In this document: one piece after another, positions 1 through 6,928 of the stretch
Layout: each line of letters begins with the position of its first letter
Numbering within the stretch: the first letter of the stretch is position 1
Origin: Intestinibacter sp964449895
GTDB taxonomy: Bacteria; Bacillota; Clostridia; Peptostreptococcales; Peptostreptococcaceae
Assembly: GCA_964449895.1 (NCBI GenBank)
Contig: CAYVBY010000030.1
Location: 1-10,314 of the forward strand
Direction: 5' to 3'
Length of the DNA: 10,314 nt
Translations under genes and position numbers: made by a program
The notes under the pieces: generated by a model
The model's database searches: none
What the model saw: only the letters and a program-made list of their open reading frames with translations
Told to the model about the DNA's origin: nothing

Positions 1-43
1 GTACTTGGTGGGAGACCGCCTGGGAGAGTAGGACGTAGCCACG
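1..43 (+). rRNA. rrf: 5S ribosomal RNA, 3' end (partial)
   Basis: The first 43 bases match the conserved 3' third of a Firmicute 5S rRNA: the helix IV/V segment GGTGGGAGACCGCC, then TGGGAGAGTAGGACGT and the closing strand of helix I near GCCACG. The 5' part lies outside the window. It is the last gene of an rRNA operon that reads toward the window, and T-runs and hairpins follow at once. The exact 3' end is uncertain by a few bases because the partner strand of helix I is not visible. Confidence 0.9.
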
Positions 44-50
44 TAATCTT

Positions 51-131
51 TTTTTATATAGTTTTATATAAAAAAGAAAAAAGTAAGTGGATAAAATAAA
101 CTTAATTATGATTTTATCCACTTACTTTTTT
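51..131. terminator. Bidirectional terminator between the rRNA operon and nadC
   Basis: Two hairpins lie in tandem. The first is all A/T: bases 51-60 pair with 65-74. The second is strong: a perfect 21-bp inverted repeat (77-97 with 111-131) around a 13-nt loop, containing the core AAGTAAGTGGATAAAAT. The A-run on the left and T-run on the right give a U-tract on either strand. It therefore probably ends both the 5S transcript from the left and the nadABC transcript, whose nadC stop codon is 16 bases to the right. Confidence 0.85.
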
Positions 132-146
132 ATGTAAAAAATTACT

Positions 147-989
147 CTAATTTATAGGTTTTAAATTTTTCATACTTAAATCAAGTATTTTTGCTGAATG
201 TGTTAGTGCGCCTACAGATATAAAATCTACTCCTATTTCTGCGATAGATTTTATAGTTTCTAAGGATACATTTCCAGAAAATTCTATTTCAGCTTTATCT
301 CCAATCATATCAACTGCTTTTTTAGCAGTTACTAAATCCATATTATCTAACATTATTATATCTGCTTTTACTTCTAATGCTTCTTTTACCATATCTAGTG
401 TTTCTGTTTCAACTTCTATTTTTCTTACAAAAGAACAGTTCTTTCTAGCTAGGTTAACTGCATTAGTTATACTACCAGCAGCACCTATATGGTTATCTTT
501 AAGCATTACACCATCAGATAAGTTAAATCTATGATTATTTCCACCACCAACTTTTACAGCATATTTTTCTAAAATTCTTAAGTTTGGTGTAGTTTTTCGA
601 GTATCTAATAATCTAGCATTTGTATGCTCTATTTCTTTTACAAATTTATTAGTTAATGTTGCTATACCACTCATTCTTTGGAGAAGGTTTAGAGCAACTC
701 TTTCTCCTATAAGTATGTTTCTAGTATTTCCTTTAAGTTCTGCTATTTTTTCTTTTGGAAATACCTTATCCCCATCTTTTTTTAATAAATTTACAGATAC
801 ATCACCTAATATTTGAAAAACTCTACTAAAAACTTCTAATCCAGCAATAATTCCTTCTTCTTTACAAAGAAGATCAACTGATGAGATACTATCTTCAGTT
901 ATTATAGAATTAGTAGTTACATCTTCATTTGGTATATCTTCAATTAGAGCATCTTTTATTATTTTATCTACAATCAAAAAATTAATCAT
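147..989 (-). CDS. nadC: Nicotinate-nucleotide pyrophosphorylase (quinolinate phosphoribosyltransferase)
   Basis: This cytoplasmic enzyme converts quinolinate and PRPP to nicotinate mononucleotide, CO2 and pyrophosphate, the third step of de novo NAD synthesis. The 280 residues are the usual family length. Visible motifs include DTRKTTPNLR (129-138), with the basic residues that hold quinolinate, and KVGGGNNHRFNLSDGVMLKDNH (146-167). In the barrel domain are IEVET (191-195), MLDNM (213-217), SGN (238-240) and SVGALTH (258-264), which bind the phosphoribosyl group. The start ATG overlaps the end of nadB by 8 bases and has AAGGCGG upstream, so translation is probably coupled. It is the last gene of nadA-nadB-nadC and should follow that operon's NiaR control. 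Identification is firm. Confidence 0.96.
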   Translation of the reverse strand: MINFLIVDKIIKDALIEDIPNEDVTTNSIITEDSISSVDLLCKEEGIIAGLEVFSRVFQILGDVSVNLLKKDGDKVFPKEKIAELKGNTRNILIGERVALNLLQRMSGIATLTNKFVKEIEHTNARLLDTRKTTPNLRILEKYAVKVGGGNNHRFNLSDGVMLKDNHIGAAGSITNAVNLARKNCSFVRKIEVETETLDMVKEALEVKADIIMLDNMDLVTAKKAVDMIGDKAEIEFSGNVSLETIKSIAEIGVDFISVGALTHSAKILDLSMKNLKPIN

Positions 990-2274
990 CTATTATACCG
1001 CCTTTTCCTTTAATCGCTTCTACAACCAGTTTTCTATTTTCTGCTACGATTTCATCAACTGTTTTTTCAATTTTATCAACAGATTTTGTGATTAACTCTA
1101 TATTATCGATAGAATTGTTTATAACATTTGCTCCTCGTCTAGAGAATACTAATCCTTCTAATAATGAGTTACTAGCCAATCTATTAGCACCATGTACTCC
1201 AGTACAACTAGTTTCACCAACAGCTAAAAGTCTATCTAAAGATGTTTGGCTATTAGTGTCAACTTTTATTCCACCCATAAAGTAATGTTGTGCAGGAGAT
1301 ACTTTAATAGGTTCTTTTGTTATATCAGTATTTTTTTCAAGACAGTTTTGATATATTAAAGAGAATCTATTTTTTATATATTCTGGATCTAAGAAACTTA
1401 TATCTAGAAGTACATAAGGTGTATTTGTCTTTTTCATTTGTTCAAATACAGCAGCAGAGACTACATCTCTTGGTAATAATTCGTTTACAAACCTTTCTCC
1501 ATTTACATTTCTAAGGATACCACCTTCACCTCTTACTGATTCTGAAATTAAAAATCTTCTTTCATCATTTGTTTCATCGTAAAAAGCAGTAGGATGAATT
1601 TGTATATAATTAATATCTTTAAGTTCTACATTATGTCGTATAGCAGTAGCAAGACCGTCTCCTTTTAATATTCTTTGGCTAGTAGAATTTTTATAAAGAC
1701 CTCCAATTCCACCACAAGCTAAAATGACATATTTAGCAAAGACATTTATTTGTTTTCCATCTTTAATTAAGATTCCACCGATACATTTACTGTTATCAAC
1801 AATTATATCAACAAAAAATGTATCTTCATAAACTGTTATATTTTCTCTAGAGATTACATTTTTTATAAGGATTTTTTCAACATTATCTCCTGTATGGTCA
1901 TTTGTATGAACTATTCTATTTATACAATGAGCACCTTCTTTAGTGTAATCCCAATTTCTATCTTTATCTAAATCAAGTTTAAGACCTAAAGAAACTAGAT
2001 TTTTTAAATTATCAATAGATTCAGAGGCTAAAACTTTTACAGCTTCTAAATCATTTTTATATTGACCAGCTTTAAGTGTGTCTTCTATAAAATAAGGTAC
2101 ATCGTCTTTATCTCTAGCAACAGAAATTCCACCTTGAGCTAAAGATGTATTTGTACAGTCTAATTTTCCTTTTGAAACAACTAAAACATTTAAATTACTA
2201 TTTAAATTAAGGGCGCTATATAAACCTGAAATTCCAGATCCTATTATTAAAACATCAACATTTTTATTTATCAT
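982..2274 (-). CDS. nadB: L-aspartate oxidase (short form)
   Basis: This FAD enzyme oxidises L-aspartate to iminoaspartate, which NadA then uses. The N-terminal dinucleotide-binding motif is GSGISG (12-17), followed by TSLAQGGISV (43-52). The capping domain carries HPTAFY (227-232), SESVRGEGG (245-253) and LLPRD (266-270); R248, R269 and H330 fit the substrate-binding and catalytic positions of the succinate dehydrogenase/aspartate oxidase family. The C-terminal FAD-binding stretch GETSCTGVHGANRLASNS runs from 353 to 370. At 430 residues it is about 100 shorter than the E. coli enzyme and lacks most of the C-terminal helical domain. The frame is intact and, from memory, other clostridial NadB proteins are similarly short, so I infer a lineage form rather than a truncation. 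The start lies 2 bases after nadA, with GGGGAAA as RBS. Confidence 0.96.
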   Translation of the reverse strand: MINKNVDVLIIGSGISGLYSALNLNSNLNVLVVSKGKLDCTNTSLAQGGISVARDKDDVPYFIEDTLKAGQYKNDLEAVKVLASESIDNLKNLVSLGLKLDLDKDRNWDYTKEGAHCINRIVHTNDHTGDNVEKILIKNVISRENITVYEDTFFVDIIVDNSKCIGGILIKDGKQINVFAKYVILACGGIGGLYKNSTSQRILKGDGLATAIRHNVELKDINYIQIHPTAFYDETNDERRFLISESVRGEGGILRNVNGERFVNELLPRDVVSAAVFEQMKKTNTPYVLLDISFLDPEYIKNRFSLIYQNCLEKNTDITKEPIKVSPAQHYFMGGIKVDTNSQTSLDRLLAVGETSCTGVHGANRLASNSLLEGLVFSRRGANVINNSIDNIELITKSVDKIEKTVDEIVAENRKLVVEAIKGKGGIIDD

Positions 2275-2276
2275 AA

Positions 2277-3185
2277 CTATTTCCCCAATTTATGCATATT
2301 TTCTAGAGAGATTAAAGCTTTTTTGCTAATTTCCTCATCTAGAATGACCTCTTGTTTTTTACCAGTTAGTGAATCATAAACATCTTGTAAAGTTATTTTT
2401 TTCATGTTAGGACAAATCATATTTTCAGGGAAGTAGAATTTTTTATTTGGATTGTTCTTTTTAAGTTGGTGAAGTACACCTTCTTCTGTACAAATTATAA
2501 ATTCTGCATCTTCACATTTAGTGGCAAAATCTATTATTCCACTAGTACTTCCAATATAATCACTTAAGTCTCTAACTTCTTTACAACATTCAGGATGTGA
2601 TAAAACTTTTACATTTGGATGTTCAGCTTTCATTTTATTTACATCATTAGCTTTTATTCTATTATGAGTTGGACAATATCCTTCCCATTGTATAAATTCT
2701 TTTTCAGGGAAGAAATCAGCTATATATCCACCTAAATTTTTATCAGGTAAGAATAATATTTGCTTATTTGGTATATTTTTCATTATTTTTAGAGCGCTAG
2801 ATGATGTAACTGAAACATCACAAAGAGCTTTAACTTCATAAGATGAATTTATGTAACATACTTTAAATGCATCTGGATATTGTTTTATTTTTTCTTTCAA
2901 AGCTTCTGGATTAGCCATATCCGCCATAGGGCAGCCAGCGTTTTCAACAGGTAAAATAACTGTTTTATTTGGAGAAAGAATTTTTGCACTTTCTGCCATA
3001 AATTTTACTCCACAGAATATGATTAAATCTTCTTTAGCATCACGAGCTACTTGGCTTAGGTAATAAGAATCTCCTACATAATCTGCTATTTCTTGTATTT
3101 CTGGAATTTCATATAGATGTGCTAAAATTATAGCATTTTTTTCTTTTTTTAATTTTAATATCTTTTCAGATAGTTGATTCGTCAT
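2277..3185 (-). CDS. nadA: Quinolinate synthase, [4Fe-4S] enzyme
   Basis: NadA condenses iminoaspartate with dihydroxyacetone phosphate to give quinolinate, using an oxygen-sensitive [4Fe-4S] cluster. The 302 residues correspond to the three-fold pseudo-symmetric NadA core. The three expected cluster ligands are present: C85 in AGCPMADM, C171 in EGYCPTH and C258 in MICPNMKK. Substrate-site residues include H23 and Y25 (AHLYE), H173, and H197 and E199 (SHPEC). The only ATG at the 5' end has an RBS, AAGGGGA on the minus strand, about 8 bases upstream. It is the first gene of the operon and lies just downstream of a good sigma-A promoter with a palindromic operator, so the whole pathway branch should be turned down when niacin is plentiful. 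Confidence 0.97.
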   Translation of the reverse strand: MTNQLSEKILKLKKEKNAIILAHLYEIPEIQEIADYVGDSYYLSQVARDAKEDLIIFCGVKFMAESAKILSPNKTVILPVENAGCPMADMANPEALKEKIKQYPDAFKVCYINSSYEVKALCDVSVTSSSALKIMKNIPNKQILFLPDKNLGGYIADFFPEKEFIQWEGYCPTHNRIKANDVNKMKAEHPNVKVLSHPECCKEVRDLSDYIGSTSGIIDFATKCEDAEFIICTEEGVLHQLKKNNPNKKFYFPENMICPNMKKITLQDVYDSLTGKKQEVILDEEISKKALISLENMHKLGK

Positions 3186-3213
3186 AAATTTTCCCCTTTT
3201 ACAAAATGAATTA

Positions 3214-3233
3214 ACAGGTGTAAATACACTTGT
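3214..3233. promoter_or_regulatory. Predicted NiaR operator upstream of nadA
   Basis: This is a 20-bp near-perfect palindrome: left arm ACAGGTGTA, two-base centre AA, right arm TACACTTGT. Nine of the ten half-site positions off the centre are complementary apart from one G/T position. It resembles the ACAGGTGT-type inverted repeat that I recall for Firmicute NiaR (YrxA) operators. It begins 8 bases downstream of the -10 box of nadA, covering roughly +1 to +20. Bound repressor would therefore block initiation or early elongation. Placement in the niaR-nadA divergent gap supports the call. Confidence 0.8.
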
Positions 3234-3240
3234 AATAACA

Positions 3241-3269
3241 ATTATAACATCTCATAATTTAGTATTCAA
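3241..3269 (-). promoter_or_regulatory. Promoter of nadABC
   Basis: Read on the minus strand, a -35 box TTGAAT (3264-3269) and a perfect -10 box TATAAT (3241-3246) are 17 bases apart, the ideal sigma-A spacing. Transcription should start near 3234, giving a leader of about 50 bases before the nadA ATG. The start point coincides with the edge of the NiaR-type palindrome. Confidence 0.8.
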
Positions 3270-3342
3270 CAAAAAAGTAATCGTTAAACTTTTAATTATA
3301 TTACAGTCAAAATGAAGATTATTAATCAAAAAACTTAACAAT

Positions 3343-3370
3343 TGATTTTTTTTTGAAAAGTATATAGAAT
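3343..3370 (+). promoter_or_regulatory. Candidate niaR promoter
   Basis: TTGATT (3343-3348) and TAGAAT (3365-3370) are 16 bases apart in front of niaR. The surrounding DNA is so A/T-rich that near-matches are common; TTGAAA (3353-3358) with TAAAGA (3375-3380) is an alternative. No second copy of the operator palindrome is seen here, so autoregulation is not evident from sequence, although the nadA operator lies only about 110 bases away. Confidence 0.4.
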
Positions 3371-3419
3371 AAATTAAAGATAACAAAAATAAAATAATAA
3401 GATAAAAAGAAGGTGCCAA

Positions 3420-3932
3420 ATGAACTCGAATCAAAGAAGAGAAATGTTATTGAAAATATTAAAAAAGTCTAATAAACCTATCAAAGGAAGTGAGTTATCA
3501 ACAAAACTTCAAGTAAGTAGACAAGTAGTTGTAAAAGATATAGCACTTTTAAGGGCTTCTGGTATAGACATTTTAGCAACATCTACAGGATACATTCTTT
3601 TTGAGGTTGGTAAAAGTGAATTTAGTATAAAATGTAAAAATCATAATTTAAATGAAGAAATTTATGAAGAATTAAAAACGATAATAGATTTAGGTGGTAA
3701 AGCTAATTCTGTTATAATTGAACATCCTACATATGGAACTTTAAAGGCTGATTTGAATATATCTACATATAGACAGCTTCAAAAGTTTATGGAAAAGGTT
3801 GAAACAGATGAATTTAAACAATTATCTGCATTATCATCAGATTATCATATTCACACAATTGAAGTTGCAGATATAAATGCGTTAGAAGAAATAAAACAAG
3901 AATTAAGAGAAAAAAATATTTTATTTGAATAG
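3420..3932 (+). CDS. niaR: NiaR-type niacin-responsive repressor (HTH + 3H domain)
   Basis: This is a transcriptional repressor of NAD synthesis and niacin uptake genes that uses nicotinic acid as co-repressor (known for the B. subtilis YrxA/NiaR family). The 170 residues hold an N-terminal winged helix of the HTH_11 type (about 6-60, with LSTKLQVSRQVVVKDIALLR as the recognition unit) and a C-terminal 3H domain (about 70-165). H75, E83, H143 and H145 have the same spacing as the metal ligands I recall in Thermotoga TM1602; H102 is a further conserved-looking histidine. The ATG at 3420 has AGAAGGTG about 5 bases upstream. Position next to nadABC and divergent orientation support a local role. 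The gene ends in its own terminator, so it is likely monocistronic. Confidence 0.93.
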   Translation: MNSNQRREMLLKILKKSNKPIKGSELSTKLQVSRQVVVKDIALLRASGIDILATSTGYILFEVGKSEFSIKCKNHNLNEEIYEELKTIIDLGGKANSVIIEHPTYGTLKADLNISTYRQLQKFMEKVETDEFKQLSALSSDYHIHTIEVADINALEEIKQELREKNILFE

Positions 3933-3941
3933 TATTTTATT

Positions 3942-4000
3942 AAAAGGATATTATCATTAAATAATGCAATTTTTTATGGTAATATCCTTTTAATTTGTTT
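3942..4000 (+). terminator. Terminator of niaR
   Basis: A 16-bp stem forms between 3942-3957 (AAAAGGATATTATCAT) and 3976-3991 (ATGGTAATATCCTTTT), with one G/U pair and an 18-nt loop. It is followed by the T-rich TAATTTGTTT. It starts 9 bases after the niaR stop codon. Confidence 0.8.
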
Positions 4001-4008
4001 ATTTATTG

Positions 4009-4014
4009 TATAAT
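4009..4014 (+). promoter_or_regulatory. Candidate -10 box for tadA and the RNA genes
   Basis: A perfect TATAAT lies about 100 bases before tadA, just after the niaR terminator, where a new transcript has to begin. No convincing -35 box is found at the expected distance, which falls in the right arm of the terminator. Confidence 0.4.
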
Positions 4015-4108
4015 AAAGGAAAATAAAGGTAAAAAATGAAAAATAAAATAAGTTGAATTCTAAAAAGAGTTATGTTAATATTAATATGTTATATGTTTAG
4101 GAGGTAGA

Positions 4109-4561
4109 ATGAGCAAGTTAGTTTTTATGAGTGAAGCTATAAAAGAAGCAAAAAAAGCCTATGATAAAGGTGAAACTCCTATAGGTGCTGTAGTAGTTAA
4201 AGATAATCAAATTATCGGAAGAGGACATAATTTAACTGAAACATTAAAAGATAGTACAGCACATGCTGAGATATTAGCTATTAAAGATGCATCACAGAAC
4301 TTAGGAGGATGGAGACTTATAAATTGTGATTTGTATGTTACTATGGAACCTTGCATTATGTGCAGTGGAGCAATAGTTAAATCTAGAATAAAAAATATAA
4401 TTATTGGAACTAAACATATCAAAAATGCTACGATAGAAAAACAACATACATTTAAGATGGAGTACTTTAAAGATAATCGTGTAAATGTTGAGTTTGGAAT
4501 AATGGAAGATGAGTGTTCGATCATTTTACAGCGCTTTTTTAAAGATTTAAGAAAGAAATAA
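4109..4561 (+). CDS. tadA: tRNA-specific adenosine deaminase (A34 to inosine)
   Basis: TadA deaminates the wobble adenosine of tRNA-Arg(ACG) to inosine so that one tRNA can read CGU, CGC and CGA. It is a zinc enzyme of the cytidine deaminase fold and acts as a dimer. The signature is complete: HAE at 52-54 (H52 zinc ligand, E54 proton shuttle) and PCIMC at 81-85 (C82 and C85 zinc ligands). The TPIGAVVVKDNQIIG strand near the N-terminus is also typical. At 150 residues it has family length. The start is fixed by AGGAGG (4099-4104) ahead of ATG. In Bacillus the same gene (formerly yaaJ) precedes the SRP RNA and dnaX, as here. The tRNA-Ser begins 7 bases after its stop, so the two are probably on one transcript. 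Confidence 0.96.
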   Translation: MSKLVFMSEAIKEAKKAYDKGETPIGAVVVKDNQIIGRGHNLTETLKDSTAHAEILAIKDASQNLGGWRLINCDLYVTMEPCIMCSGAIVKSRIKNIIIGTKHIKNATIEKQHTFKMEYFKDNRVNVEFGIMEDECSIILQRFFKDLRKK

Positions 4562-4568
4562 ATATACT

Positions 4569-4661
4569 GGAGAGATGGTCGAGAGGACGAAGACGCTGGC
4601 CTGGAAAGCTAGTATGCGTGTCAAAAGCGTATCGTGGGTTCGAATCCCACTCTCTCCGCCA
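4569..4661 (+). tRNA. tRNA-Ser (anticodon GGA), CCA encoded
   Basis: The acceptor strands GGAGAGA (4569-4575) and TCTCTCC (4651-4657) pair perfectly, followed by discriminator G and an encoded CCA. The anticodon arm CTGGC-CTGGAAA-GCTAG has GGA in the loop, which reads UCC and UCU. The T arm is GTGGG-TTCGAAT-CCCAC. A long variable arm near 4613-4639 is typical of class II serine tRNAs. At 93 bases it has the expected size. No separate promoter or terminator is visible, so it is likely processed from the tadA transcript. Confidence 0.97.
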
Positions 4662-4667
4662 AGGAAA

Positions 4668-4673
4668 TATAAT
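4668..4673 (+). promoter_or_regulatory. Possible -10 box for the SRP RNA gene
   Basis: A perfect TATAAT sits between the CCA end of tRNA-Ser and the SRP RNA, about 15 bases before the mature 5' end. The matching -35 region would fall inside the T arm of the tRNA and shows no TTGACA likeness. It may be a weak promoter or chance in an AT-rich spacer; co-transcription with the tRNA and processing is the alternative. Confidence 0.3.
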
Positions 4674-4687
4674 TTCGGTTACAACTT

Positions 4688-4955
4688 TGCTGTACTAGAT
4701 GGGGAAATAGCGGTGCCCTGTAACCTGCAATCCGCTATAGCAGGGTTGAATTCCATCTAGCGGTTATTATTTTGTGGAGCTGCCCAAAGAAAGTGGTGTT
4801 GATATTTAGGTCCCATGCAATGTAAGCCCATGAATCCTGTCAGGTCTGGAAGGAAGCAGCAGTAAGTGGTTACTGCATGTGACGTGGGAGTGCCTAAGTT
4901 GAGCTAACTGCTTTGGTAACGTCTGTGAAGTGTAATCAATAGATGGTGTACAGCA
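4688..4955 (+). ncRNA. ffs: Signal recognition particle RNA, Bacillus-type (scRNA, about 268 nt)
   Basis: This is the RNA scaffold of the signal recognition particle, which with Ffh targets ribosomes making membrane and secreted proteins. The terminal helix is clear: TGCTGTAC (4688-4695) pairs with GTACAGCA (4948-4955). The Alu-type 5' domain is present with GGTGCCCTGTAACCTGC and the downstream GCAGGG partner. The universally conserved helix 8 that binds Ffh lies at 4839-4861 (GTCAGGTCTGGAAGGAAGCA core, with the GGAA tetraloop). Length matches the roughly 270-nt form of Gram-positive bacteria rather than the 4.5S form. The exact 5' and 3' ends may differ by some bases because the precursor is trimmed in Bacillus. 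Confidence 0.95.
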
Positions 4956-4970
4956 TTTTAATATAAAAAC

Positions 4971-5000
4971 AAAATCCCTGATTAAGGGATTTTTATTTTT
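4971..5000 (+). terminator. Terminator of the SRP RNA gene
   Basis: AAAATCCCT (4971-4979) pairs with AGGGATTTT (4985-4993) around a 5-nt loop, followed by TATTTTT. The site is 15 bases beyond the SRP RNA and separates it from dnaX. Confidence 0.85.
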
Positions 5001-5117
5001 GTCTTTTCAAATAAAAAACTTTAAAAAGTTTTTAAATTTGGAAAGATTTTTTAATATATACAATTTTTAAAATAAAATTTATTATATTTCAGAAAAGAGT
5101 TTAAAATAATATTTTAA

Positions 5118-5126
5118 TGATATAAT
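5118..5126 (+). promoter_or_regulatory. Extended -10 promoter of dnaX
   Basis: TGATATAAT combines a perfect -10 box (5121-5126) with the TGn extension, which can work without a good -35 box. It is 65 bases before the dnaX start and downstream of the SRP RNA terminator, so a new promoter is expected here. The rest of 5001-5182 is plain AT-rich spacer in which I see nothing else. Confidence 0.55.
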
Positions 5127-5191
5127 AATTAGAGAAATTGTCTAAATTATATTTATAAATAATATTTATTTAAAAGAAGGGGATGATAAAT

Positions 5192-6844
5192 ATGCATAAA
5201 GCGTTATATAGAGTGTATAGACCTAAAAATTTTGATGATATAGTTGGTCAAGAACATATAGTTAGAACTTTGAAAAATCAAATTGAAAGTAAAAATATAG
5301 GACATGCATATTTATTTTGTGGAACAAGAGGTACAGGTAAAACATCTACTGCAAAAATATTTTCAAGAGCTGTAAACTGTACAGATTTACATAATGGAGA
5401 ACCTTGTAATGGTTGTGAAAGTTGTACAGATATATTAGAAGATAAATCTATGGATGTAGTAGAAATAGATGCTGCTTCTAATAATAGTGTAGACGATATA
5501 AGGGAATTAAGAGAAAATGTAAAATATTCCCCTTCAAAATCAAAATACAAAGTTTATATAATAGATGAGGTTCACATGTTATCTCAAGGTGCATTTAATG
5601 CTTTATTAAAAACATTAGAAGAACCGCCATCTTATGTTATATTTATACTTGCAACTACTGAAGCTCATAAAATACCAGCGACTATATTATCTAGATGTCA
5701 AAGGTTTGATTTTAAAAGAGTTACAGTAAGAGATATTTCTCTTAGAATGAAATATATTTGTGAACAAGAAGGTATAGAAGCTGAGGATAAAGCATTAAAC
5801 TTAATTGCTAGAAATTCTCAAGGTGCACTTAGAGATGCACTTAGTATATTAGATCAATGTATTTCATTTGAAGGAAATAATATAAAATATAATGATGTAA
5901 TTGATCTTTTAGGATCTGTAAATATAGAGCAGTTATTTGAACTTGCGGAATCTATAATACAAGAAAATACGAAAAAATCACTACAAATTTTAAATGAATT
6001 TATTATTTGGGGAAAAGATGTTAGAAATCTAGTAAATGATTTAATTGATCATTTTAGAAATCTTATGGTATGCAAAATTTCAAATGACCTTGAAGAAATC
6101 ATATCTTTACCACAAGAAACAATAGATTTACTTAAAAAACAAGCAGAGACAATAGATACAAATAATTTAATAAGAATTTTAAATATATTATCAGAAGCAC
6201 AAGATAATATGAAAACTTCATCAAATCCTAGGGTTCTTATAGAAGTAACTATGATGAAAATAGCACAACCTATGTTTGATGAAAGTAAGGAATCATTAAT
6301 AAAAAGAATTGAAAACTTAGAAAAGAAAATAGAATCTGGAGATATAAAAGTTAATCACATATTAACAGGAGAATCAGTGGATAACTTTAATAACAATAAT
6401 CAAATTAATGAAAACTCTACTGAAAATCAAATTGAAGAAAACATTGAATATGAAACTTTAATGAATGATGATGTTAAATTAATGAAAGATTCATGGAAGA
6501 AAATATTAGCTAAAATGAAAGAAGATCAAAAAGCAGTAACAAGAGCTTTACTTCAAGATGTGGATAGTTTTAATATAGTAAATGACACATTATATATAAT
6601 TTTTACTGATAATTACTCTTTTGCTAAATCTAGATTAGATTCTCCAGATACTTTAGAATACGTAGAGAAAGTTATAAGAGAAGTTTTAAATAGAAGTTTT
6701 AATGTAAAAATAACATTAAAATCTCAAATTTCAAATTTGAATCTAGAAAATGATATCAAAAAAGAAGATAAGGGAGAAAAAATTTTAAAAGATATAGTAA
6801 GTGAAGATATATTAGAAGTGAAGGATAGTATAGATAAAAGCTAG
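5192..6844 (+). CDS. dnaX: DNA polymerase III subunit tau/gamma (clamp loader ATPase)
   Basis: DnaX is the ATPase of the clamp loader that places the sliding clamp on DNA and, as tau, ties polymerases to the helicase. The 550 residues include an AAA+ module: Walker A GTRGTGKTS (44-52), zinc-knuckle cysteines C63, C72, C75 and C78, Walker B VYIIDEVH (121-128), sensor 1 ILATTE, the SRC arginine finger (167-169) and a sensor 2 GALRDALS (211-218). Then come the collar domain (to about 370), a short Asn/Glu-rich linker and a tau C-terminal domain (about 455-540). An in-frame ATG at 5183 abuts the RBS AGAAGGGG (5175-5182) with no spacing, so I chose the ATG at 5192, giving MHKALYRVYRP as in other DnaX proteins. 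It leads the dnaX-ybaB-recR block. Confidence 0.97.
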   Translation: MHKALYRVYRPKNFDDIVGQEHIVRTLKNQIESKNIGHAYLFCGTRGTGKTSTAKIFSRAVNCTDLHNGEPCNGCESCTDILEDKSMDVVEIDAASNNSVDDIRELRENVKYSPSKSKYKVYIIDEVHMLSQGAFNALLKTLEEPPSYVIFILATTEAHKIPATILSRCQRFDFKRVTVRDISLRMKYICEQEGIEAEDKALNLIARNSQGALRDALSILDQCISFEGNNIKYNDVIDLLGSVNIEQLFELAESIIQENTKKSLQILNEFIIWGKDVRNLVNDLIDHFRNLMVCKISNDLEEIISLPQETIDLLKKQAETIDTNNLIRILNILSEAQDNMKTSSNPRVLIEVTMMKIAQPMFDESKESLIKRIENLEKKIESGDIKVNHILTGESVDNFNNNNQINENSTENQIEENIEYETLMNDDVKLMKDSWKKILAKMKEDQKAVTRALLQDVDSFNIVNDTLYIIFTDNYSFAKSRLDSPDTLEYVEKVIREVLNRSFNVKITLKSQISNLNLENDIKKEDKGEKILKDIVSEDILEVKDSIDKS

Positions 6845-6854
6845 AATAATACTA

Positions 6855-6883
6855 TTGAAAAAAACTATAATAAATGATAATAA
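6855..6883 (+). promoter_or_regulatory. Candidate promoter for ybaB-recR
   Basis: In the 84-base gap after dnaX, TTGAAA (6855-6860) is 17 bases from TAATAA (6878-6883), which has a TGn extension (6875-6877). No terminator is seen in the gap, so ybaB and recR may be transcribed both from dnaX read-through and from here. The gap is almost all A/T, so a chance match is possible. Confidence 0.4.
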
Positions 6884-6928
6884 TTATATTATGATATAAA
6901 AAGATAAATTTTTAAGGAGGAATAGCAA

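Noticed and set aside
3186..3419. Riboswitch or T-box in the nadA or niaR leader.
   Set aside because: The leaders are short (about 50 bases for nadA) without a conserved aptamer or a terminator before the start codon; a protein operator explains control better.
3252..3434. 60-codon minus-strand frame, hydrophobic, in the nadA-niaR gap.
   Set aside because: It covers both promoters, has no Shine-Dalgarno sequence, and is the reverse of an A-rich spacer, which yields Ile/Leu/Phe by composition.
4575..4760. 61-codon open frame on the plus strand.
   Set aside because: It runs through tRNA-Ser and the start of the SRP RNA, has no RBS, and both RNAs are clearly identified.
6120..6330. A-rich runs in dnaX that might serve as a programmed -1 frameshift site making gamma, as in E. 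coli.
   Set aside because: The candidates (for instance ctt aaa aaa caa, and ata aaa aga) are not in the A AAA AAG phase, and no strong stem-loop follows. Such runs are expected in an AT-rich gene.
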